A stretch of DNA of 64,000 bases from Nematopogon swammerdamellus (taxonomy: Eukaryota > Arthropoda > Insecta > Lepidoptera > Adelidae). A program made the translations under genes and the position numbers. Positions 1 to 13,500 of the stretch are shown here, piece after piece (within the stretch, counting starts at the first letter, position 1; each line of letters begins with the position of its first letter). The notes beneath the pieces were generated by a model, which saw only the letters and a program-made list of their open reading frames with translations, did not search any database and was not told the origin of the DNA. The stretch is from NCBI GenBank assembly GCA_946902875.1, contig OX336358.1, positions 15,059,694 to 15,123,693 of the forward strand, in the 5' to 3' direction.

Positions 1-190
1 ACTGTCCCTACTTGTAGTGCCCACTGGCACAGATTACTCCACTGGCCTTGATAGAAATATAGAAGTAGCTCTTAAGGCGAAACAAGCAGGACTTCACTGC
101 TCTAATAAAATTGTGTGCAAAATTGTGTGCAACTAGCTTCCAAAAACTCTGACCCTTCAAAAGTCAAAAATAGTTTCTGTTTACTTACTT
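1..190. other. Unassigned left edge
   Basis: No gene is recognised. A direct repeat AAAATTGTGTGCAA occurs twice at about 107-130, just before the family A SINE. Confidence 0.3.
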
Positions 191-597
191 TTATTTTTTT
201 ATGTAATCCGGAATGTGTCGCTGAGTCGGAGGGGCCAAAGCGCATGCTTCGACTAGCCAATATCACCTCCGAGAAGGTAGATGCCATACCGGAGACTTCC
301 CTGGATTGCTGGCTATACTGGACTAGAGGAGAACACAACCGAGGCTGCTATGCGGCCATCTTACATCCAGTACGGTGGTACCAACCCAGTCGGCTACAAT
401 TTGAGCCTAGCACCTAGTAAGGGGCAAGGGAAGGGACCTACAGTTTTACACCGGTTCCGAACGGTGAAGCAGCGGGTGTAGGTATGCACGTAAATTTTTT
501 CGTCAGAAAAAACTCATTAGTACACGCCGACCGGATTCGAACCGCGGACCTCTCGCATGAGAAGCCGATGCCCAAACCACTCGGCCACCCGCCGCTT
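191..597 (-). mobile_element. Family A SINE, full length, tRNA-like head
   Basis: In minus orientation the head holds box A (TGGCCGAGTGG) and box B (GGTTCGAATCC), followed by the shared body (ACTAGGTG-type, GGTTGGTACCACCGTACTGG) and a tail ending CCGGATTACATAAAAAAA. It is a Pol III-type retroposon. Confidence 0.8.
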
Positions 598-771
598 GAG
601 GGAGTCGGGGGACCGCTATGTAAATAAAATACAAAACTCGAGCTGCGCGGGAATTTACTTTTTTTATTTTTCAAGTATTTATTGAATTCTAGCAGTTTTA
701 TTACAATTGTTTAATACAATCAAATCATGTTTTAGCTAAATACTCATTAGTACTCAACTTTACCATTTACA
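598..771. other. Intergenic AT-rich DNA
   Basis: No gene or recognised repeat is seen between the family A SINE and the MITE at 772. Confidence 0.4.
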
Positions 772-1044
772 TACACGGTGTTGCAACCGCAACCGTAAAA
801 CCCGAAAGGGGGTGATTCTGTACGTGAAATAGAACAACTTTTGTTCTACGACTTTTTAATTTGAAGAAAAATAAATTTTTTTTCTCCATACATTTTGAGA
901 ATAGGTAGTTAAAATTTGTATGGAAAACAAATTTTTTTTTGTTTCAAAAAAATTTTTTCGCCACAGATGTTGTTTAGTTTCACATATAGAATAACCCCCT
1001 TATGTCAGTTAAAAATATTACGGGGGCAACTGCAACACCGTGTA
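772..1044 (+). mobile_element. MITE with 14-bp perfect terminal inverted repeats (copy 1)
   Basis: Ends are TACACGGTGTTGCA and TGCAACACCGTGTA. A second copy in the same orientation lies at 63530-63798. The interior has ATTACGGGGGCAACTGC on the right and poly(T)/poly(A)-rich DNA, and no coding potential. Confidence 0.78.
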
Positions 1045-1100
1045 TAATACGCAGTAATTGTTGCAGTATTATTGATGGAACATAGGATCACGCGAAGCTA

Positions 1101-1423
1101 TTTTTTTTATGGAAACTGACACGGTTGGCTACATCACCTACAACATCCGTGATGTCAGCCCATAACACCGGGTGAACTTGGTTCCACGTCAGTGCTTCAT
1201 TTCGGTCGTGCCGGCTACACTGAACTGGACAGAAAACACAAACTATTTACATAGCCGTTTCGACCGACCTTTCATTCAGTGCGGTGGCACCAACCCGGGC
1301 GGGTTAAACCCTACCACCTAGTAATATGCGAAGAGAGTCATATCCCTTAGTTGCCTTTTACGACACACACGGGGAGAGATGCAGTGGGGCTATTCTTTTA
1401 ACGTACCGGCCGCACACGGTACA
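1101..1423 (-). mobile_element. Family D retroposon (C-type head + B-type body)
   Basis: In minus orientation it begins ACCGTGTGCGGCCGGTACG, passes AAGGCAACTAAGGGATATGA, enters the body (GGTGGTAGGGTTTAACCC) and ends AGTTTCCATAAAAAAAA. There is no 5S-like segment. Confidence 0.72.
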
Positions 1424-1618
1424 AATGCAATGTGAGATATTACTGACTCTTATGAGAGAAGTTTTGTTTTAAACCATGCTGTGTCTAATTGTAAAATACC
1501 AACCAAAATGTTCTGGGTGCGGCTGTTGAGACAGCAGCGGAGCTAGACGAGATAATTCTATTTGATTGATCAACTAATTTTCTCCCTTCATATTTCCCTT
1601 TTTAATTTAATTTAATTA
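1424..1618. other. Intergenic spacer
   Basis: No gene is seen; the right half is a simple TTTAATTTAATTTAATTA tract. Confidence 0.35.
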
Positions 1619-1825
1619 GACTCTTGGCACGGTGTTTCCACCGAGTCTTGCAGCAGGCGGGCCTTCATGCCATACTCGCTGCCTGATCTGAGTTATCTTG
1701 TCCGAATACTTTGCTAGACGTGGTGGTTGGTTTTGTGCTGTAATTTACCAGAATACTTGTAGCACAACATCGATTACTCTGCTTACCCCGACTGTCGGGA
1801 TACGGCGAGTGGTGTGTGTGTGTTA
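1619..1825 (+). mobile_element. Family C retroposon, 5'-truncated
   Basis: It starts at CTTGGCACGGTGTTTCCACC and runs through GACGTGGTGGTTGG and the hairpin arms to CCCCGACTGTCGGG and a (TG)n tail. Confidence 0.7.
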
Positions 1826-1884
1826 ATTGGACTTATATTGGTTTAGTTTTTTAGATTTGATTTAATATTCTCATATTAAAACAT

Positions 1885-2200
1885 TGTACCGTGTGGGGCA
1901 AAGTATTTAAAAATTATATGACCACTGCATCTCTCCCCGTGCTTGTCGTAAAAGGCGACTAAGATATAAGGACAAGATGCCGTGCTAAAGGGCGACAGGG
2001 TAGCCACCTAGCGAGTCATGCAGCAGATGTGTCTTCGTGCCTTACTTTCTGACTGATAGTTATCTTGTCTGAATACTTTGCGAAACGTGGTAGGTAGTTG
2101 GTGTTTTACTGCAATTTACCACATTCCTTACAGTACAACACCGATTGCTCTGCTTACTGCGATTTTCGGAATACAGCTTGTTGTATGCATATATGAATGT
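1885..2200 (+). mobile_element. Family C retroposon, diverged full-length copy
   Basis: It starts TACCGTGTGGGGCAAAG, has GTCGTAAAAGGCGACTAAG and ATGCCGTGCTAAAGGGCGAC, and ends in a degraded TATGCATATATG tail. It is head-to-tail with the previous C copy. Confidence 0.7.
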
Positions 2201-2287
2201 GAAATTAAATAGGGTGGCCAAAAAGTTGGTGAATCAAACTAGGTAACATTGAAAATAGGGAATTAAAATTAAAAAAAAAATCGTTAT

Positions 2288-2615
2288 TGTATCGTGTGGG
2301 GCCGGCACTTTAAAAGAATAGCCCCACTGCATCTCTTCCCTTGTATGTCGTAAAACGCGACTAAGGGATATGAGTCCCTTCTTATATTACTAGGTGGTAG
2401 GGTTTAACCCGCCCGGGTTGGTACCACCGCACTGAATGAAAGGTCAGTCGAAACGGCTATGTAAATAGTTTGTGTTTTCCGTCCAGTTCAGTGTGGCCGG
2501 CACGACCGAAGGGAAGAACTGCCGTGGCATCAAGTTCACTCGGTGTTATGGGCTGACATCACGGATGTTGTAGGTGATGTAGCCAACCGTGTCAGATTGC
2601 ATAAAAAAAAGAAAA
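2288..2615 (+). mobile_element. Family D retroposon, full length
   Basis: The C-type head (CGTGTGGGGCCGGCAC) joins at GGGATATGAGTCCCTTCTTA to the B body and ends GTGTCAGATTGCATAAAAAA. With the copy at 1101 it forms an inverted pair. Confidence 0.75.
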
Positions 2616-4179
2616 AAATATTATTAAGGATACTTCTAAAATGGTTTAAGATTGTACCTATCTCTATAAATAATTGTGCCACTCCGCTTTTTCAGGACTA
2701 ACACCCGTTATAAAATATCTCCCATTTGCAAGATAAATGAATTCTTTAATTTATCGCTTTTACTGGCAGACTGAATATTTTTATTTATTTATTTGTTGTT
2801 ATTTTTTTAAACTGTTATCTTTCGGAACTTGTGTATCTGAGTATTGTAACCTATTTTGTTTTTCAACTTCTATTGAGAAACTCTGTTATAATTAATTTTT
2901 CGACAATATTATAATGGAATATGTGTTTAATCTGGTCTGTAAAAAAAATTATAATGGCGATTTCTATAGCATATAGATACATTGTATCCAAATTAATGCA
3001 CGTTGAAAGAAATATATTTGACTTGACTTGACATTTTTCACTTGCTTTGAAGCATGTTTAAATAAAAATGCACAATTAATTTTATAGTAACGATTATTAT
3101 TTATTTACTGACAAGGTTTAAATAAGATACAATAAATAATAATTTACTGAAAATTTGCTTCGATACAATAATAATATTAACAAAATAAGCGATGAGATAT
3201 TTCTATGTATTTACAAGTTTAGCGCTAAACTGAGTGCTATATAAACTACATAAAATTACTAATAAATAAAAATCACCATAAATAACAAATATCGAGATCA
3301 ATATATAAAAACAAAACCTGTTCGTATCTATAAATATGTAAATATATACATTATGTACATAATTCATTTTATATTATTTAAATATATAACATAACATATA
3401 CCTACATAATAACAAATATACAATTAAACAATACAATATAATAAATGCAATTTTTTTACATACATGTACTTGTTATTGTATCTATAATAAATAAAATATT
3501 AATGACTATGTTTTTGTAACTCATAAATCGTAATAAATACCATTATTTACAATACATAAATATTATTCGTGTGAAATCATAAATTAATTTATCAATATTA
3601 CGTTAGATTAAGTCAAAGTACAATCAAACACACTTCAATAAATAATAAATGACAACAGGTGACACACACGCACACACAACACACTCAGTCTTAAAGCACC
3701 CGAAGATAATATGGAGCCTGTTCAGACGCTTCTTTCTTCGAACTTTCCACAGTACCGGTTGTGAAATGATGCACGGGAATGCAGCGGCATGCAGCGTCGA
3801 GACTCGTCCAGGCGTTAGGCGGCCAGATCTCTCTCCATAGGCAGACTTATACAAGGCTAAACTAGGCGAAATATCTCTTTCCTCTGTGCGACCCATTTTC
3901 GAAAAGATTTCTATAAAAGGCACTTTCTATCGACAATGGCTTCGGGGTTCATTTTCAATGCTAAATTCGTCAATGAAAAAGATTTCAGTTCATTAATATC
4001 ATCCTTCTAATCCTTTAACATTTCTTGTAGTTACTTCTTCATTCTTTTCACCATTTTCATCATTATCTTCTACAGTATGCACTTATATAACTTCAGTCTC
4101 GATTTCAAAATTCTCAAAACTCCACTCCTCTGCGCCTTGGTCACAAATGAACTTAAACCTTCCTCACTAATCTGGTCGT
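2616..4179. other. AT-rich DNA: LINE-like tail and probable 3' flank of the Osi9-like gene
   Basis: Around 2990-3032 the pattern GAAATATATTTGACTTGACTTGAC resembles a LINE 3' end with a pentamer tail. From 3060 to 4179 the DNA is very AT-rich and lies downstream of the Osi9-like stop codon, so part is probably 3' UTR; TTTATT (AATAAA on the minus strand) occurs near 3100. There is no ORF of note. Confidence 0.35.
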
Positions 4180-4518
4180 TTATTGCTTGTAGGCGCCGTA
4201 AGCCATGTTGTGGGCATCCTCGAAAGCTCTGCTCCATCCAGAGCCGCCGTGACCGGCGGACACGACGACCTCGTGGGATTCGTGGCCTCCTCCGGACGGC
4301 GCCAGGAGTTTCTTCAGGCCGATGATACCGGCGAGGACCAGGGCCAGCTTGGAGACGATGAGAGCCTTGCCGGCTAGCATGGCCAGGGCTCCGAAGGCGA
4401 GAGGGACCATCATCCCTCCGATGAGGAGAGGGATGGCCAGCAGAGGCATCAGGCGTCGCCTCCGACCTCGGCCTTCGTCGAACGCGCGCTGGAGGTCGGA
4501 ACCGGCTGGGAATTTCAC
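4180..4518 (-). CDS. Osi9-like exon 2 (terminal)
   Basis: Encodes residues 124-235 plus TAA. It follows a TTTCAG acceptor (4519-4520) and starts VKFPAGSDLQ, continuing the linker of exon 1 in phase 0. It carries the basic run RGRRRRLMP, the DUF1676 hydrophobic segment, and the C-terminal AYGAYKQ. The stop codon overlaps an AATAAA string, although that is too close to the stop to be the likely poly(A) signal. Confidence 0.88.
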   Translation of the reverse strand: MKFPAGSDLQRAFDEGRGRRRRLMPLLAIPLLIGGMMVPLAFGALAMLAGKALIVSKLALVLAGIIGLKKLLAPSGGGHESHEVVVSAGHGGSGWSRAFEDAHNMAYGAYKQ

Positions 4519-7500
4519 CTGAAATTGAGAAAACATTGCTTTTATAAGTTGACTTACGTTATTGATTGAGCTTGCACTAACTTTATTGAATTGATGCAAT
4601 CGTATAAAATATTGACAAAGTCTCTTTACACAATGATCACTTTACTTTTGAGCTAGAATAGAATTTTAGAATAGAATAGTAGTCAAAATTCTCAGTAATA
4701 TTGTTAACCTTGCTCTCTAACAATATTTTCGATAATTGTAAACGGTAAATACATACAGGGTATTTCAAGATAGGCTTGAGAAACTTCAGGAATAGAAAGT
4801 ACTTATTATTAGAAGAACAAAATCCTTATCACTCAAATCGGAATTCCGTATTTTTTTTTCATACAAAAATTTAAAATTGGAATAAAAACTCGATGAACAG
4901 TGAGTTTGGGGAGATTTGGCAAAAGTGCTGTTTAGGTCTAGGGAGTGCAATGACCTAGTCCTGTCTACATGTCATTCAAATTTAAATGTTTAGAATTTAC
5001 CTACATGCAGTTCAGTTCTACTAGTTAAGCATGCAAGTTAGTCATTTTATTTTTATTTAATAAAGGTGGACGTTAACCGTCCACCAAATCTCGCTTAAAC
5101 TATTTTCACCAATAAAAAGTACTACAAAATGACCGAATCTGGGAAAACGTTTCAGAGCTTTTCGTCTTCAAATATGGACCTCTTTCGAACCCTGAAGTTA
5201 CGAAACCCTAACTTGAAACATCCTGTATAATGGGGAGCGGATAGTCACTAAATATTAAGATCGTTGTAAAAACCAATCAAATCTGATATAAAAAAAACTA
5301 ATAGTGACAAGTTCGAAAGTAGACTAACGTATGAATGCTCAATGGAAAATATGCAATTAGCAGGGTGTTACGTACGAATTGTGATAGATGTAGCTGGAAA
5401 AGATTGTTCGCGCATTAGACGATAACGGAACGGAAATTCCTACGGGACGACCACGGCACAATCACAGCACAATCACGGCACAATCACGGCACAATCACGG
5501 CACAATCACGGCACGACACCAGTGGCGATAAAAATTAATGGAATGCCGTGACGTTATGACGTTGCCGTAGCCGGCCGGTGCGAAAGCTGTTTATGTTTTC
5601 TTTCATACATTGTTGTGTTCCACTGCTGTGTGACATTACCGTTGGCGTCCCGTCTTCGTCGTCCAGTGCGCAGGCCATCGACGATCATAGTTAATATAGA
5701 TAGATAAATGATGGCAGGAGGATCACACCCGATATTGGTTTAGTGAACAGTGGATCAAATTGTACAAAAATGGAAAATTTTGCAGAAAATTTAAAATTAT
5801 TCCTAGTATCTAGTAGTAAATTCTGTGTCCCATTGTTATTAGAGTAAATATTAAGTTATTTTATTATTAATTACAGTGTTATCGTTCAGAGTGATTAGTA
5901 TTTTAATATGATTTCTGAGCTTTTAATATGAGCTTGTATGCAATTATTTAGAACTACCGAATTTTTTATTATTTGTAGTGAAAGAGTAAATGTTAATGAT
6001 TCATATATAGCACGATGGATTTTCCACATACAATGCTCGGTGAAATAAAATACTTTTGACTTGGACTTTGACTTTCTTCTTATTAGCAGAATATTCCAAA
6101 CCAGAATTTTTTAAATGTATTATGAAAATATCTAAGATGCAAATATTGAAAACCACTCAATCTATTGTTCAACAAGCAAGATCCCATTCATAGCGTTGTC
6201 AGCAGATTTCCTCGTATCGAAAGCCTCTTCCACAAATTTTCACACGCTCACAAATTAATCACCCTCATCACGTAAAATCACACGCTGTAGACCTCAATAC
6301 GTTCCAATTGGCGTGCCTTTCCTTTCACACTCCCGAACAAATCGTGTTGAACGATTAAAATAAATGCATATCAATTAATATCACATGGACTCTACCATTA
6401 ATGGCACTGTCTCAAACCGCTGCGTATGTAATTGCCATCACTCCAGCGGATATGTGTGTCATCCAAGTGAGTCCATAATCGCAAAATCGGAAAAGAAACG
6501 GACGTAGGCTTAATAGAGCGAATCCGAAGAAAAATTCAATCTCCGTTAGGCAGGCGGTACACCGCACACACACGTCACGGTTTCTGCGCCGCTATGTCAC
6601 TTTTTGTCCGGCTCACGCGGTGGCGTGACTCAATGTTTAAAGAAATTGAATTTCTTTGCATTTTGTATTACATTAATTAGTAATTAACTGTTGATTTTAC
6701 ATTTGCGGTATTTAATGGTCGATTATAGACCACGCACGTTGTGAATTATCTTAATAAATTAATACGTCGCCTATGATTATGTGAATCCGTTATGAATGTT
6801 CAATTAAAAAAATATGATGAAAACACGATGAATATTCCGTTTTTAAATCGATTATTATTAGAATTCATTGTTTGCCACGATTTTGTTTAAATGATATTTT
6901 AATAAATGATAATTGAAATGACATCACGTTTTATTTATAAAATCCCCGATGAATTTAATATAGAAATTCATCCCTTTTACACTATGAACAATATGGGTAC
7001 TTACTTAATTCTAAGTCATTAGTACACATAAGTACATTATCACACACAAATCAAAATAATACATAACAAAGATTCATAGATAGACACTTGATTTACTTGT
7101 GTACCTAATAATTACCCATCCGATTATTTTACATAATGAATTAAGAAGAAATAGTGCGAGCACATAAAACATATTTTACATAATAAGACTATAAACACAT
7201 CGATCCATCGCCACTCGTGATCTTAATCACAACCGAAGGCGATCAAAGCATCATGGGTGACCGATCGACCGTTAAGGCTGACCGTGGTTAAGAGTCCATA
7301 TAAAACTGTAAGTACCTTCCCTTCTTACTTTATTACTAGGAGTTAGTTAGTCGGTCGAAACGGCTTATTGTAAATAGTTTGTGTTTACCGTCCAGTTCAG
7401 TGTAGCTGGCACGACCAAAGGGAAGCACTGACATGACACCTAGTTCACTAAGGTCTTGGCATCGTAGGTGTTGTACGTGATATAACAAAACCGTGTCAGT

Positions 7501-10500
7501 TTCCATAAAGAAAATAAAAACCATACATACATATATCACATGCCGTATATTTTTATATAAATTACTAGCTTTTGCCCGCGGCTTCGCTCGCGTGAAATTC
7601 GTATTTAAAAAGAAGAAAGTAAGTAAACCAGCTGCCGTACCTTTATTTCGGCGTGAGGAACAATTCGGTTTGTATGAGAACCACATCTTAGCGTAACCGG
7701 AACTGAATTTTATTTAGCCTATCCTATGTCACGTATAGCTAAATGGAGTTGTACTAAGTTTCATCGAATTCAGATGATCGGTTTAAGAGTTATGGAGAAC
7801 CATACATACATAAATACAGAAAATTTTTATAAAAACTCTCAATTCAGTTTTAGTATCATACATAGAATCTACAAACGCAGTATCTCATCAAACAAAGTAA
7901 CTTACTCCATGATCATCCCATACAGATTATTAGTATTGATTGATTGATATTGATACAGAGTAAGGAAATTTGTATTGCATAAGGGTAAATTTGCCGTGCA
8001 TAATGGCGACAGGCTAGCCACCTCTCACCTTGGTACGGTGTTTCCATCGAGTCTTTTAGCAGGCCTTACTTGCTGCCTGAACTAAGTTATCTTGTCCGAA
8101 TACTTTGCTAAACGTGGTGGTCGATGTTGTGCTGTAATTTACCAGAATACTTGCAGCACAATACCGATTGCTCTGCTTACCCCGATTGTCGGGATACGGC
8201 GTGTGGTGTGTATGTGTATGTGTCACGAAAATGTCACCATGTGGGCCCTGTGTGTCGCACGCCTTATAGTAGGTTCCCACAAAATATTCATATTAACAAA
8301 TTATACAATCTATAATAACAGTCCGCAAATCTGCTGGCATGGCACTTAGCTTAGTGTGGTCTCGCGAGGAGAGTTAAACTAGGTGCCATTTCAGTGCTTC
8401 CCTTCTTTTCGCGTCGGCTACACTGAACTGGACGGAAAACACGAACTATTTACATAGCCGTTTCGGCCGACGTTTCATTCAGTGCGGTGGTACCAACCCG
8501 GGCGAGAGAAACCCTACCACCTAGCAAGGTAAGAAGGGAAGAGACCTACAGTTTTACGTGGAATCCGAACCACGGTCAGCATCCAACGGTCGAGCGGTCA
8601 CCCATCCAAGCACTGACCGCGCTCAGGATTGCTCAACAACAGTCGAACGACCGCACCACTGAGCTACCGAGGTTGACACGTACCTAAGTAAGTACCTAAG
8701 ATAAATAAATAAGTTGCACAGGTGACACTTACATAACAGACTTTCACAATAATATTTTATCACAAATTTAATCACAAATACCAATGATATTATAAGTTAA
8801 AAGGAGGTAGATAGGTTATCTGAGCTCCCAAGCGGCACATTAAATACAAGACCACAGTCATGTCTGAAGTTAGTTGCCCACCAACTACGCACGCGTTCGG
8901 GCCGCTAACCACGAGCCGCTAACACATCGAAAATGCCGTCGTCTGTAATGAGATTCTGCACTAATTCTAATAATTGGAATAAGACTATTCGAGTCGGCGC
9001 ATCACTTTATAGTTCTTCCTCTCAACTTTTCAAGGACGTGCCATGTGTGAGCACTGAATGTCATATAGATAACCTATCTTTCCTAAAATATCATTGACAA
9101 ATACTGCTTTCTTTATGAGTCCTGACTGTCCTGACTACATCACCTAACGCCGGGTGTGTTCATGTGAGCTCATCACACCTTAGTGAACTAGATGCCGTAT
9201 CAATATGCGGTACGGGACGGGGGACACGATCTATCTTCACAGAGTCTCACTTAGTGCGGTGGTAGCAATCCGAATGGATTACGAATAAACCCTTCCACCT
9301 AGTAATTTAAGGGAAGAGAATGGATTAAACTCTTCCGTCTAGTAATGAAAGGGGAGGGGATGGATTAAACTCTTCCACGTAGTAATGTAAGGGAAAGGGA
9401 TGGATAAACTCTTCCACGTAATAATGTAAGGGATGGGGATGGATTAAACTCTTCCACGTAGTAATGTAAGGGAAAGGGATGGATTAAAATCTTCTACCTA
9501 GTAATGTAAGGGAAGGGGTGGATTAAACTATTCCGTCTAGTAATGTATGGGAAGGGAATGGACTAAACTCTTCCACCTAGTAATGTAAAGGAAGATAATG
9601 GATTAAACTCTTCAACCTAGTAATGTTAGGGAAGGAAAATGGATTAAACTCTTACACCTAGTAATGTTAGGGAAGGGAAATGGATTAAACTCTTCCACCT
9701 AGTAATGTAAGGGAAGGGGCCTGCAGTTTTATGTGGAAACCGAACAACAGTTAGCTCCAATCGTAGGACGGTCAATAAAGTACGACCGCGCCCGAAGTTA
9801 CTTAATGTTGGTGACCAGACGCCGAAGCATCTAACCGTCTAGATAGAGAGGCTGACTCTCTCATTCGTCTCACCGTAGATAGAATAAATATGTGCTATTC
9901 AATATACGGTCTAACATAAAAAATGCGAAAAGACTCTAAAACACCACCTGCGACCTACATTCTTCTAATAAAGTGATACAAATCTATTGGTTACCGATTA
10001 ACGAACCAGAAAAAAGCAGTTCACGCTTGGCCGTTCGAATCAAATCGAATTATGTAGAGTGTAGAGACTAGAGACTGCAATATTTTTTTTTACAAAAATT
10101 TAAGTACCGTATGGGGTCGGTACTTAAAAAGAATAGCCCCACTGCATCTCTCCCCGTCGCATGTCGCATAAGAAAATTCGTCAGCCTCGGTAGCTCAGTG
10201 GCGCGGTTGGTTAGTCAACTGTTATTAAGCAACGCTGAGCGCGGTCAGTGATTGGATGGGTGACCGCTCGACCGTTGGAGGCTGACCGTGGTTCGGATTC
10301 CACGTTAAACTGTAGGTCCCTTCCCTTCTTACCTTACTAGGTGGTAGGGTTTATCCCGGCCGGGTTGGTACGACCACACTGAACGAAACGTCGGTCGAAA
10401 CGGCTATGTAAATAGTTCGTGTTTTCCGTCCAGTTTAGTGTAGCCGACATGAAATGAAGGGAAGCACTGACATGACACCTAGTTCACCCTGTGTTATGGG

Positions 10501-13500
10501 CTGACATCACGGATGTTGTAGGTGATGTAGCCAACCGTGTCAGGTTCCATAAAAAAAAAATATAAATATTTATGCAGATTCTCTTTTATGGAATGGACAC
10601 GTTTGGGTATGCCATATACTATGTATATATATACTATATGATATATATGTTGTTGGTTGTGGCTGGCTATATAATATATATACCTACTACACTGGTGATG
10701 TCAGACCATATAACACCTTGGTGAACTAGGTGCCATTTCAGTGCATCTATTTGGCCGTTCCGGCTATAATAAACTTGACGAAAAACGCGACAAACATCAG
10801 ACGTCTATCCATCGCACCACCGAGCTGCCGTCGGTACCTATAAAAGTGTCGATGATCTACGAATCGGGTGACCTCATTTTCATCAAAATAGCTAAGCACC
10901 ATCCCGGGTAAACCAGCTTTCTAATGAAAAAAGCCGCATCCAAATCGGCCCATCCGTTTGGGAGCTACGATGCCACACAAACACACAGACAGACGGAGGC
11001 GTCAAATCTATTATGTCTGGATCCTGGACTGCACACTCGGGTATAGTTGGGAACGAACGAGCAGGCAACCTAGCTAAAAATGCTATACTTCATGGTGATC
11101 ACCTCCCCTTTTTACCCGACTACGGCGAAGCCAAAAAAGGAAGGGTTATGAGTTTGGCGTGTATGTATGTATGTATGTATGTATGTATGTATGTATGTAT
11201 GTGACTATCTATATTCCACTCTACAGCCTAAAGTACTGGGCCGATTTCAATAATTCTTGTGCTATTGGATTTGTCTTATTCACGGGAGTGTCATAGGCTA
11301 TATAACAATTTTCAAAATTCAAAATGGCGGACGCACGGCCTCAAAATGTCAAATTAGTTTTTCAAAATATATTGAGCGGGGTATCAAATTAAAGATAATT
11401 AAATTACGATTCCGAAAATATATACTTTGCTATTTATTAAACTTATGTGTACAGAGAAATAGAGCAAAATGTGTGGCGCATGTATGAATAGCGATTATTC
11501 GCGATGAAGCGTGGTCGCCCGCGCACCGCGCCGCGCGCCCCCCATACACCAATGACGCGCGACGACGACACGCGACGACGCGACGCGAAGAAGCGACATG
11601 GTATTGTTGGTAATATACCTACATACTTACTCACTGATCTACCGCAAATTTTATATAGATATATAATATTATTATTAGATAAGTACTATGCTAAAATAAG
11701 ATAGATATCACACACACTGAATCCCGAAAATCGGGGTAAGCAGAGTTATCGGTGTTGTGCTGCAAGAACTCTGTTAAATTACAGCACAACACCGACCACC
11801 ACGTTTGCTAAAATAAATTGGTATTAAATGTCCATGTACCTAGTGTAAGCATAATATGTAGCGTAGGTGTATCGTGTGGGGTCGGTACTTAAAAAGAATA
11901 GCCCCACTGCATCTCTCCCCGTCGCATGTCGTAAAAGTCGACTAAGGGATCGTCAGCCTGGGCAGCTTAATGGTGCGGTCAGTTATTGGATGGATGACCG
12001 CCCGACTGTTGGAGGCTGACCGTGGTTCGGATATCACGTTAAACTGTAGGTCCCTTCCCTTCTTACCTTACTAGGTGGTAGGGTTTATCCCGGCCGGGTT
12101 GGTACCACCGCACTGAGCGAATCGTCGGTCGAAACGGCTATGTAAATATTTCGTGTTTTCCGTCCAGTTCAGTGTAGCCGGCGCGAAATGAAGGGAAGCA
12201 CTGACATGGCACCCGGTGTTATGGGCTGACATCACGGATGTTGTAGGTGATGTAACCAACCGTGTCAAGTTTCCATAAAAAAAAAAAGGTAGGTACATTA
12301 AATATACCTAATACCTACAGTATTTTCGGATGCAAGTTACCCTTCAGCTAAGCGGGATATTGTGGAAGAGAAGAACCGCCGATTGCGGAAAAGTATTCCC
12401 AATTTTCTGGGTGCAGTTTTAGCCCTAGACTCGATTAGTTGCCGGAAACCTACGTCTTTGGAAATGGTGGTGCCCAGGAGGTTCAGGTGCTTCCAGACAG
12501 ATATGACGCTGACTTAGAAACTGGCTTGGAAAGCAAAAGGACCTTCAAATCGACCTTCGCAGATAATGCGCAGCACTGAGCCTTGCTAACGTTGAAGGCG
12601 TGGGCGTAACATTCAGGGGGCAACATATCATTGTTATGCATACGAGAGTACGGAACACGGGTTCTACACCAGTTACCCTTCAACTAGGCGGGATGTGGAT
12701 GAGAAGAGGCGAAGACTTGTGTCTGAACTTGAGCAAACACTCGGCTCTATTTCCGAATGGGCCGTAGCAAGTTGGTCAAGTTAAATACCTTCAAGATACA
12801 AGTTTGCGCGTTCAGTGCGAAGAGAGCGGCGTTCACACCAGCTCCTTCCTACCAAGGCACGTCACTTAAATTTTGCGACCACCTCGGGGTCCTCCGAGTC
12901 GAATTTTCGCACGATCTAAACTTCCGGCGTGACATCGAGGGCAAGGCCGTATAAATCGCAGATTCGGTCCTGCTTGGGGTACTGCTCGCACCTATGGGAT
13001 GGCTCAGTCAAATACCAGCTGGCGCCTCTGGACTCGATCCAGCGTCGAGCCGTGCGAATAGTAGGTGACTCCCAAATGTCCCGCGATCTAAAACCACTGC
13101 AACTCCGTAGGAATACATAGCTAAATCAGAGCCTGTTGAAATACAAACAGAGACAAATATTTTCCCCCAAGTACAGTCTCGGGTCCTTCAACCTGGGCAC
13201 CTGTCAGGCCGGCATGGCATTCGCAGCCTCCGCATGCTACCGAATGTCCATGGGCATCGCTAGACATCTTATGGGTGGCTCGGCGCCACATGTCGCGCTT
13301 ACTATAAAAATAATATCAGTAGCTTTGGCCTCGCCTTAGTGGCTTACCTGCTTCGAGAGAGTACATTATTCAACTATGTATAACCTGAAAACGCCCTCGG
13401 TCTTCGGCCTTGAACTGATTGGTTTACTTTCTTCCCGAATCCGCTTCACCCCAGCCAGATATATTTACAAAGAAAATCGTGTACTTACACAGCTCAGTCT

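Noticed and set aside
3624..3923. 99-residue minus-strand ORF downstream of the Osi9-like gene
   Set aside because: No motif, low-complexity AT-rich surroundings, and position in the probable 3' UTR.
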